Part shown: positions 13,601 through 23,800 of the stretch, piece after piece
Layout: each line of letters opens with the position of its first letter
Numbering within the stretch: position 1 is the first letter of the stretch
Notes under the pieces: model-generated
Told to the model about the DNA's origin: nothing
The model's database searches: none
The model's input: the letters and a program-made list of their open reading frames with translations, nothing else
Assembly: GCF_963576615.1 (NCBI RefSeq)
Contig: NC_088708.1
Location: forward strand, 57,709,196 to 57,773,195
Length of the DNA stretch: 64,000 nt
Source: Watersipora subatra
Lineage: Eukaryota > Bryozoa > Gymnolaemata > Cheilostomatida > Watersiporidae
Reading direction: 5' to 3'
Translations under genes and position numbers: made by a program

Positions 13601-15240
13601 GATACCAATTATGTTTATATGTCAAAGCCAATGCAAATATAAATAAATATTAAAGCTATGTTTACACACAGAGGTACCTGATATGAACAATGAGCAGGTA
13701 GCGCTCCATCATGACACAATCTGCGACTCCTCGTGCCACACCTTAGTTCGACCACAGTTCATCCTAGCCACTGGCCCGTGCAACAAGTAGCAAGACATGC
13801 TCGCACGGCACGAACGGGACCACGAACATGACCGTTGGCAGAAACACAGCAGCGCGAAGCAAATGAAGTTATCTTGAAAATGCTGCCAATACTACGCTGC
13901 CAATACTACGCTGCCAATACTGCCAATACACGGTGCCAGCACTACAGTCTAGTGGAGTGAAAGAAATAGCATTCCTCAGTAACAACATCTCGACTGCAAG
14001 CATGCCAAAGGCTGCACTTGCTACAGTGGTCAGCAAATAGACAGATATCAATATAATTATATTAGAGAAATATAATTGTTATATTTCCGACCACACTGCC
14101 CACCACATCAATCATCAGTTCAATTTTAAAGGGCCATGTTTAACAGGTCAGTCAAAGTAGATCTATCAACTACAGTGCGACAGCTACACATCTAGTATTT
14201 TTGGTGAGCTGTGGAAATGCTGGTGCCAGTATTCCAAAAATATTCCTTCTCGTAGCCTAACCACAATCATCATCTGTTATATCGACAACATGCATGGTCA
14301 AATCTAGCCAACACATGGCTGGCCTGGATGGCTAACACCCTAGCCTTACAAGATAAAAACACAAACAAAAAATAGTCTGTGCAGTATACATGCGTTTCAA
14401 GAATGACTATTTCAGTCATAATAAAACTACACACACCTTCCATAGTGCTGGAAACCAAAAGCTCTCCCAATCAGACATTACCCTTGTCTAATGCCTTTGG
14501 TGAATATTTGCCGAGGTATGCAATGAAACAATTAATCAATACGCTGCAGCCGACTAAGAATCTCTTCAACTTACCATCAAGAATGCAGTGCTGACCATCA
14601 ATCTGTGTTTGCTGTATATAACTGTCCTCTATCGTCGGGTCGTAATCCCGCACAAACATCTTTTGGAAATACTGAAAAATGCATAGGATGTCAACAATTT
14701 GGGGACAAAGCTGGTTACAAAGGGAGTGTTTGTGTAGACCCATAATTACAAGCTCCATTCGTCAACAATACAGATGAACCAGGCTGAACTAAGCTTGGGT
14801 AATCAGGCGTGTGACCAGCATATCATATCATCATAAATACCAACACTTGTCCCACAATCTATTGTCACCGCTATGGGCCCAAACGCATGGCTAAGTAGGT
14901 GTTTATGAGCTCAAATTACATTTATTCAGCAGCTGGGTTCTTCAAGTTCAACTGAAAATTATATACCTGTACTTCTAATCTTTAGCAATAGCCCCAGTAC
15001 ACCAGCTTCTGTAAGGGTCAGCTAACATAGCCCCAGTACACCAGCTTCTGTAAGGGTCAGCTAACATTTGACTAGATTTAGTAACAAAATTTAAAATGTA
15101 GACCCAAAACTTGCCTGTATGGTGAGGGCTGACTTGCCCACTCCTCCATCCCCCACTACCACAAGTTTGTACTGAGTCAGCTCTTCTGCAGGAGGTTTCA
15201 TCGGGGAAGAGTTATTGTTGAGCGAGTTTGACTTCATCAT
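4554..15240 (-). CDS. MRAS: M-Ras small GTPase, six coding exons, 218 aa
   Basis: Membrane-anchored Ras-family GTPase; in other animals GTP-bound M-Ras partners SHOC2 and PP1 to activate Raf. Coding exons: 15240-15115, 14671-14575, 8543-8390, 7548-7449, 6405-6326, 4653-4554; all phases agree (657 nt). Visible motifs: P-loop GDGGVGKS (30-37), switch [11 protein letters not shown] (51-60), DTAGQEEF (77-84), NKVD (136-139), [12 protein letters not shown] from residue 160, a Lys-rich tail, and CAAX box CCIQ (215-218). [18 protein letters not shown] and [12 protein letters not shown] fit M-Ras better than R-Ras or TC21. Start: ATG 15240 is the first of two consecutive Met codons, 13 nt inside an acceptor at 15253, so a 5' UTR exon is expected upstream (candidate donor at 16531). 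Intron 1 has a GC donor. The terminal Gln predicts farnesylation. Confidence 0.95.
5390..5795. repeat. Interspersed repeat family A, uninterrupted copy
   Basis: About 400 bp, clearly related to 9962-10982 once a 624-bp insertion in that copy is removed. Shared blocks include GTTGGGAATGTTTGCATCAAT, AATAAAACAATTGAA and GAAGGAATATTGACTCAGAG. No convincing terminal repeats or coding sequence. Both copies lie in M-Ras introns (this one in the last intron, the other in intron 2). Confidence 0.85.
9962..10982. repeat. Interspersed repeat family A, copy split by a transposon
   Basis: Second copy of the family seen at 5390-5795, in the same orientation. The left part is 9962-10172 and the right part 10801-10982. 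The interruption is exactly the TA-flanked element at 10175-10798, so family A is the older layer. Confidence 0.85.
10175..10798 (+). mobile_element. pogo/Tigger-like DNA transposon relic, 624 bp
   Basis: Flanked by TA on each side (10173-10174, 10799-10800). The terminal inverted repeats begin CCGTAAATACCCGCGTATA on the left and CCATAAATACCCGCGTATA on the right (read inward). An internal frame from about 10512 reads [17 protein letters not shown], then a stop, then GKSK. This resembles the late part of pogo-type DDE transposases (a typical pattern is VNKPFK...L...Y..W). The element is a broken internal-deletion derivative. The TA target duplication agrees with the Tc1/mariner/pogo superfamily; the pogo label is inference from a short match. 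Confidence 0.75.
13882..13932. repeat. 14-bp tandem repeat
   Basis: Three units of CTGCCAATACTACG, the last degenerating into CTGCCAATACACGG. In M-Ras intron 2. Confidence 0.8.
14989..15066. repeat. 39-bp perfect tandem duplication
   Basis: Two identical units (14989-15027 and 15028-15066), each starting TAGCCCCAGTACACCAGC. It lies in M-Ras intron 1, about 50 bp downstream of the GC donor. Perfect identity implies a recent duplication. Confidence 0.9.
15113..15114 (-). other. MRAS: GC-AG splice donor of M-Ras intron 1
   Basis: Coding exon 1 ends ACC ATA CAG followed by GCAAGT instead of GTAAGT. Intron 1 runs 15114-14672 and ends TTTTTCAG before TAT TTC CAA AAG. No GT nearby gives the conserved TIQ-(F/Y)-FQK junction. 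The flanking CAG|GCAAGT matches the strict consensus known for GC-AG introns. Phase is 0. Confidence 0.9.
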
Positions 15241-17785
15241 TGACCGAGAGATACTGAGTAAACAAGATAAGGAAATATGAATGTCAGATCCGAGACAACC
15301 GGAGTAGGAAAGGGGATCCTCCATGATATCACAATAGCTTTTTATTTGCCTTAATGCATAAACAGCCAGTCATCTGATGGGTATGAGTGCAGTCAGCGGT
15401 AGACAAGTTTGGTGTATGTGTTGCCTTTGATTATCAGGCCTTTTTCAGCAGCATATTGGAAAGAATTTTATATGATGCACTAATGCGCATAATTAAAAGA
15501 CAGTGTTTACCAAGTGTAATTAAATTCATTGCTTGGTCAAAAATGCACACCATTACACGCTTGTCACTTCAGTGAAATGCATATCGATAACATATATCTC
15601 TTAGCTGGCTAGTGTCAACACTAGACTATAGCATATCAATGATAACATTAAATCCTGGGCATACAACAACACGAACAGGTGGTTTATAGACAACACCTAA
15701 GTCCATGTTCCGTTCTTAATACAAACACAGCTTTTGTTCTACCTACAGCTTTTGTATGTCTTTTGTTCTATATGCTTAACTATAGAGGATTGATTACATA
15801 TCCACTGCACATGAACTACAGTAAGTCATTGCCATTGATAATCACACTCTGCGCTCCGTAACAACTATGTTATGATGAAAATGAACTGCAACGCTACCAT
15901 TTCGACACCATGAGCCTTTATATATACTACATACAACGATGGAGAGGAACATGTTAAATATCTTAAACTTGTGAAGTAGAACAGATAAAAATAGATCTAC
16001 AAAAGTATGTTATAGTCACATAAAGCAAAGATTTGTCATAAACTATGGTGCCAGCTCTACCAGTTGGCACCATATGTGAGATAGGCAGGTAAAATATTAA
16101 ATTGCTCGGAAAGAATTCAGGTCAGAAGTTGGCCTATACAATATCATTTTTAACTTGTCCACTATTGTTAGTAATACCCTACTTCCAAATCAATTTAAGA
16201 AAAAGCGCAAATAGCAACAATGATAGCTGTAGTGAAAGAAACCACAAGACATTGTATAAAAAATGGTATTAGACTTGTGTTACTGGAGATATAAAAAATG
16301 CACGGTTTGTCTTCACGTGATAACTGTTTGTATAAGACAACATTAAATCATTATGAACAAAACTACACCGGTTCGAGCAATAGTCTGGTGCAATAGAGCA
16401 ATAGTTGCATGATAATGCAACTACAAATCAGACATCTTTTTGTGGATGGTACCAACATTAATACAAAATAAAATGTGAATGACTAAAATACTACTGTAAA
16501 ACGTATTGACAAAAAGACTGAACCACCTACCTCTCTGAGTGTCAAAATATCTATGTTTCGCTTTTCCAGATTTCGCTCTTACATTTCCAGCTCAACTACT
16601 GCCCAATACATGTAACAGTGAAACGACATCAGCAAAATGAGATAACGTGAGGCTCACGTGTAGTAAGTCCCATTGGTCCGAAATGATTGGCTAATCGACT
16701 AACAATTTATCCAATTATGATATGTGTTTTTAAAATAGTTTGAGTTGTTACCTGCAACACGAACATTCGTTTAAAATACCGTAATCAAACTAGTGGAACT
16801 CAGTTTATACATATGCTGACCTTGGAATTTGGTTATCCGGTTTGTTTTTCCTGAAGACGCCTGGTCTACTCACTATAAAGATAATATTAGAGGTTTTGGC
16901 GAAAATACTTACTACATACAGTTGGTTGTAAATCAGACAACATAAATTGATTTGCTGTTTAAAAATCGGCAATAGTTATCAACATATCTTTCTGAATTTT
17001 AGTGTCGCTCAGTGAAAAATAATTAGCGTACATAATAATCTATTTATATACGTACTTTGGAGACACAATTGGGAATGGGGATGAAGAGGTAATAAAAATG
17101 GAAGATTTAATATTTACAGATTAACATTTAAAATTTGGTAGCTTCACGTGATGATAGAGCTTCAAAATTAAAAAGAGCTCGGCTATCTGCCGAGTTGTCC
17201 CCAAATTTGTGGTAGTTTAAGTATTTCAATTCTCAAAATATGTGAAACGAATTTGTGTGTAGCGGTTTTAGTTAATTTTACTGTTAATTTTATTTTAATT
17301 TGGACAGGTGCAAAATGACTTGAAAGATGATTTGAAAAACAAACAGAATTTTGTAGGATTTATCTATTATTATCATCTATTTTTCAGAATGTTTTTAACT
17401 TTTCTATAGCCAAGGATACATCTTAATTTGCCTGTCTTTAACGTCACTGCAGATGGACAGTGAATATATATATTTTTATGGGTTATTATTTTAGTTATTC
17501 ATATATACATGTATATTAGTTGGTTTTTGCATGTTGCTTGTTTTACAAATACGTAGTATTTTTGTTCAGTAGTATTTTACCTAGCCTTACGTAATGTATT
17601 TATTACAATGTTATATGTAAATTTTTAAAGTATTAATGCTTGCGTGTTTGAGCTGTGGAACAAACAAAAATGAAATACAATGTTTTTGTTTGTATGAACA
17701 TTCAACGTGCGATTTTTGGCATACGAAGGAAATCTTAAAACAAATTATATTTGTATGCTGAAGTCTAACACTGTTTTTTTTGCAG
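15241..17785. promoter_or_regulatory. Divergent M-Ras / VPS9D1 upstream region
   Basis: About 2.5 kb between the M-Ras start codon (minus) and the first located VPS9D1 exon (plus). A likely M-Ras 5' UTR exon ends at 16531 (ACTCAGAGAG then GTAGGT on the minus strand). It would pair with the acceptor at 15253, so the M-Ras promoter would lie near 16550-16700. No TATA box or CpG-rich core can be assigned by eye. Direct repeat family B starts at 17272. Confidence 0.5.
17272..17560. repeat. Direct duplication family B, copy 1
   Basis: About 290 bp, closely matching 18332-18600. Shared blocks include GGACAGGTGCAAAATGACTT and TAACGTC(A/G)CTGCAGATGGAC. The two copies bracket VPS9D1 coding exons 1 and 2. 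Confidence 0.85.
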
Positions 17786-17819
17786 GTAATCTGTAATACT
17801 AAAGCACCAATTCATCAAT

Positions 17820-20800
17820 ATGCAGAATGCCTTGTCAGATTGTATTCGTGTTGGAGGAGAAGCTATCAACTTGGAGAGTGCAAATAGAAACTACGTACGG
17901 GTTTTAAATTGGTGATCTGTACAGCCAACTTTTCACTTTTGCTTTCGTTTTTCAGTCATTGAATCTTTTTCACATATTCAACAATTCATTGTGTGTTGTC
18001 CGATGCTAGAGACTTTGTAATTTTTACTAGTATAAATTTTTTTTAGATGTTGTTGTCTAATCTGTTCAAATCTGTTCTAATAATGTTCAGTGATTGTATG
18101 TATATAATTCTGTTTTGCAGGAGGCATATAGAAAGTATTTATTTTGTTGTCTGAAAGCATTTGGTGCTTTGTCATCAGAAGTAAACGGTAAGGAGTATGC
18201 TCATTACATCATCATACAATAGTATGTTTTACGTGTTCAAATATTTATGTTAATTTCGAGATCCTTGATCATTTAAGAGTAATTTAGACTAATTTAACTG
18301 CAGTGTTTCATTTATTGTACTATGTACATAGTGTTAATCTGTTAATTTTACTTCGGACAGGTGCAAAATGACTTGAAAGTTGATTTGAAAAACAGAATTT
18401 TGTAGGATTTATCTTTTATTATTTCTATTATCTATCTTTTAGAATTTTTTTAACTTCTCTATAGCCAAGGATTCATTTTAATTTGCCTGTCTTTAACGTC
18501 GCTGCAGATGGACAGTAACTATATATATTTTTATGGGTTATTATTTTAGTTATTCATATATATATCAGTTGGTTTTTGCATTTTGCTTTTTTACATAGTA
18601 TAGTATACTTATAGTAGGCTTTTATTGTACCATGCAAATATGAGGCTTTTATTGTACCATGCAAATATGAGGCTTTTATTGTACCATGCAGATATGAGGC
18701 AAGAAAATCATGCTCTACGGTTGAAACTGGCGAAGATGGCTACCCAATGTTCAGAGAGAATTCTCTCATACTGTGAAAAACCAGGCAGTTAGTCAATTTT
18801 TTGTACGATTCATTTTTTTTCACAATCATAAGTTTGAGACATTTGAATGCTGTTTGCACTCTTATGTAAAGGTTAATATTTTGTCTTACCGGTTGGTAGC
18901 TTCTGCATATATCAATAGTTGATTTTATGTTAGCTTTCTCATTTTACTTATTTAAAGGTTGACTTGCAACAAAATTCACATTACAGTTATTTGGTATCAA
19001 AAGATTCACCATGTCTTACTCTGTTGTGTTGTAAGTGCCAAATATGTGGAAATGTGATTACAAGCTCTTAAAGGCTAAAAAAAGAAAAGCTGCCGTAGAT
19101 TGGATTCTCTTTATTTTGATGATGTAGCCACGAAATTTGGTTATCGTCTTGTCACGTATGTTCTCACGTGAATTGAAAGGCCAATACAAAGCTCGATATA
19201 AAACTTATCGTACTACTAGTTTATGACAAACACTTCAGGTTTTACCGAAGACCCCGTATCAAATATAGATGCTCGCTACTGTACAGTTTTGTTTCGGCCT
19301 GGTCTAATCGGCAAGTCGTAATCTGATCATGTGGCCCAATACTTCGCAAATAATTTTTGCAGCACTTTTCGATTATCACAAGTGACCAACAGGCTCGTCA
19401 TGATTATCAGACAATGATATGTACTCCTTCAAGCTAAGGCTAAAAAATTAAACGAATTTTTACGGTAAGTTATAAGATTTCACTGCTACAAGTGACAGCA
19501 TTACGATGACGATAAAACAGACGCGTAAGAACAATAGACATAGTTTTATTGAATGCGTGAAGTATAATTGTGAAAATATTTCGACGAATAAGGTTGCATG
19601 AAAGTGTAAACAGAAACCATCTCTCACAACTACATCACATTTGAGCCGTTTTGGAAAGGGAATCCAAACTACGGTGGTCTCGTGTGGCTGCGATTTTCTG
19701 TTCATTTTTGAGCTTTCAAGAGCTGGTAATCACCTTTCCACATATTTTGCACCTACAACACAACAGAGTAAGACATGGTGAATCTTTTCATATCAAATTA
19801 CTGTTATGTGAATTTTGTTGCAAGTCAACCTCTAAGTTTATGCATCATTCATAATACTGTGTCAAATTATCTTCCTGCTTTTGGGGGTTATTAAAGCTAA
19901 TCAAGAACACGAAGTAAAGAAAATATGTTGTGCTTTCAGGCTGTTTCTCTTTGAGAAGAGAAATAGCCATTTTAGGCAGAAATTTTGCTAATAACATATA
20001 CCGTAAAATCTCTAATCGAACACCACCTCTATTTAAACGCCACCTCCAATTGACCGCCACTATAGAGTAAAGGTTGAAAAATGGAGCGTCATAGTGTTCA
20101 ATTAGAGGTTTTACGGTATTTCCTGTTATTTTGTAAATTAAGTGCTAGGGTCGATAATACTTTCTCCATCAATAGCCATCATGTTTCCTGTTCACAGACA
20201 CTAAAGTACCTCTAAAGACAGTTGAAGGTCCGCAATCGCCTCCAGCTCAAAACTTTTCACAAGAGCGCCGTGCCTCAACTACACAAATCCCCTCAACTAC
20301 AGCAAAGAGAGAAGCTCAACCAGCTGGTGATGTGAAGACTTTCAGCAGTGATACTGATCCAGAGACTCTGGCTCGACTGCAAAACAGGCTCATGCTTGAT
20401 CGTCACCGCAGGCTGATGGAGACGGCAAATTACAGCTCTATTCGCAAGGCCAACCTGGTAGCCTTTTTTAGCTTTCGAATACCTCATACTGTGTATATAT
20501 CATTATGTTAACACACGGCACTCTGTTAATGTGTGTTGTTGTGATAACACATGACAATGTGTTAACTTGTGTCATTGTGTTAACACATCGCGTTGTATTA
20601 ATGTGTAGTTGTGCTTACACATCGCATTGTTTTTAAAAACATGTTGTGTTAACATCTGTCGTTGTGTTAATACATGTAATTTTAGGATTTCAAAAATTAC
20701 ACTTTTGTACAAAGTCAATGGCTAGGTATGCTTTGTTAGCCTGAAATTGTCTTCTGGAAAGCCTGTAAATTTGTATCTGTTATGTACTGATTAGAATAGA

Positions 20801-23800
20801 TTGTTTTAGACCCTCGATCTACAAAAAAAGATGATAGAAAACATGGAATTTGCTCGAAAGAAGAAGACATTGCTAGACTGTCAGCTGTTAGAACGACAGC
20901 AGCGTCTGAAGGAAGTTGCTGACCGCCGCATAGGCGCTATGGGCATTGCTGATCCTGCAAAGCAGAAGCGGCACAACGACCTACTTACTGCAATACTTCT
21001 GCATGATGATAGCCATGTAGGTTGGTTTATTGCAGCAAGCGTTAGACTATAATAGCATATATATATTGGCTGATTGTTGTATGTTCACTGGTTTATATTA
21101 ACATATATATTGACTTGTTGTCGTATGTTCACTGGTTTATAGTAGCCTATATATTTGATTAGAGTAGTGCGTATATTGACGATTAAATTTTATCTGGCAA
21201 GTTTGGATTAGGGCTATCAGAGAATTACAATTATATCTACTTTTAAAGTTGTCATAATACTTGCTGATGCTGCCAGCAATTTTAATGACTTTTGTATACG
21301 AAAGCTATTCAATAAATAAGGTGAATTAGTTTATAAAAAGTGTTCTATAATAAAGATAAGAAATTTTTATTCCTGTGTTTATAACACCACATGGTAATAC
21401 CTCTCCCTTTATATATATGCTGGCAGTCCCAGACGCCGAGATCGTCATGTGTAATAAGTATGTGCACAATTATTCTTAGATGTGGAAAGGTAGTTGAGTG
21501 GCGCAGTGGCAATGCGCGTGGCTTCAAATAGAAACATCTAGGTTTGATTCCCGTGCGATGCTATCTTTTTTCTAACACTCTTGGCATGGCTTCGGACGGA
21601 CTCTGCTCTTATTAAAGGGAAGATTTTTGGCGCCCTATTTAAAACATTTTTTCGATAAACATGGTTGTGTACTACCCAATAAAAGCATATATATATTGTC
21701 ATTTCTTCTAGAAAGAAATAACATCACTGAAAAGGGGTCTTTTGAAAGATGGTTCTTTAGACGAGGAGAGAGCAGGCCAGCTCTGCACAACTGTTTTCAG
21801 GTTAGTCATAGAATGAGTAAGTCACTTCTGTCTTTTAATCATCCATCACCCATTCATACTTCCAAATTTTTGAGGTTTCCTTCTCTCTACTAACCACAGT
21901 TATTTCTATTTTTAGTACTGACACTCACCCACTGACAATGTTGCTTAAAGATTGTCAGATGACTGTGGCAGATGTAGCTGTACCTTTATATGAGAAGTAC
22001 CACATACTAATACAAAGCTGTATTCGGGTTCCCTTCATACGGCTCCCACAAGATGACCGTGAGCCAACAGATTTCCACCCACTCACGGAATCTGAAAATG
22101 CCGATCAAGAACCTGCAAGTACTGCAATTGACAACGAAGGGACAGATGACTGTTTAGATGATACATTTGAAAGAAACTGTAATCTTGCAGATGAAGAGGT
22201 CAAAGAGGCGATATACAAAACTGACAAAGAGATTAGCAAGTTGCTAAAAATTAAAACTACGGTTGATTCAACTGAATTGCCATCTGACGCATTACGATCT
22301 GATCAGACAAATGAAGCGGAAGAAAGCGATGACATGGACTCGCTGTTTGATTCGGATAACGAAACAAATGACCGCGAAGCAACAGCATTAAACTCAGAGT
22401 TTGTGATAGATGCTGGGGATAAACTGGACAACAGAGTGCCACTTCCTGTTAGCGGTAGCAACACGAAAGCTCTCATGCTACTCAAGTCTTCTGTAAATGA
22501 ATTTAATGAGAAATTGCGCAATTTAACACAGAGTGTACATGAGACTGTGTATTCGTTGCGCACTTTGTTTGCTTTGGCCTATGATGGTCTTAATTGTAAT
22601 GATGGACAAGACATCATTGCTTCAGTTGTCTATGAGACTTTATTTCTTCATATTGGAGAACATCTTCAGTTTCTATTCAGGTGATTATTAACGTAGTCTA
22701 ATAATCTTGGTGCGAAGTGCATTGGAAGTTATTGATGGATTTTTGCATTGGTGATTTGAACTTTCACAGATAGTGAGCTGTTCATATTCAGAAATAATTC
22801 AATATAAAGGCTATTTTAATATGTTCATGTAGATTTCATCGAGTTTAATTAACAATTAATGCCTTATCCGTAGTTTAATTTGAATTAATAATTTATACCT
22901 TTTTAAATAAAGCTACTCATTTATAAGTAGGCACTAATGTTTGTAACGTTGATTGTATTGTAATTTATATGCGTGTTAAAATGTATGCAGTTTCTTTGTA
23001 AGGTTTAGTCCTTTGTCTGTGAAAAATGGATGAGATTTCTTCTTTACAGAAATACATAAGCATGCATGACGTAGATGGGTTAAGCCTGTGCTCATACTTG
23101 CAGTTATTTTTCTAGGATTGCCAACTTAGAAAAAGAAGAGTTAATGGCTGAGATAATGACGAAATGCCGTGAGGAGGACATGAGCTATCTGTTGGTCAAG
23201 GAGAAATGGTGGCTAGGTACTCGAGGAGAATGTTATCAGCACATATCCGATGGTCTCAGGAACTTAGTTCATACCCACTCACCTCTGCAAAAGATGTCTT
23301 ATGCAGGTACGTTAACATTTTAACGTTGCATTAGATTCCTTATTTGTATGTATGGACATGCATTGTTCTTCAGGACAGGTGAGTAGAGGGTGCTTTCATT
23401 ATGACAAGGAGTATACTAATCTGAAGAAGCCATCAGAAGGAGAGAACTGTTTGGGCGTTCCAGTTTCAGTATCTTAAATTTTAGATAAGAGTGACAATCA
23501 ATACATGGGCAGATATTGTTTGGAAGTTTCTCTGTCATTAATATTGGGTACTACAAATCCCAATAAAAACCACTGGTCCTACTAAAAGATCTCCACATCC
23601 TACAGTTTATATGCACTTAATGTCCTTGACTGTCTCCTATGGTGAAATCAATGTGCTGCTGTCTTTGTTAGTCCCATCAGCTGACAGCTCAACTGAAAAA
23701 TGAAGATTATTCCCAGAATCTCCCAGGGTCACAAGTTGTCCCAATTAGTTTTCAGGATACTTCAACCAAAACTGCTTTCCAGTAATGTCTTCTTATAATT

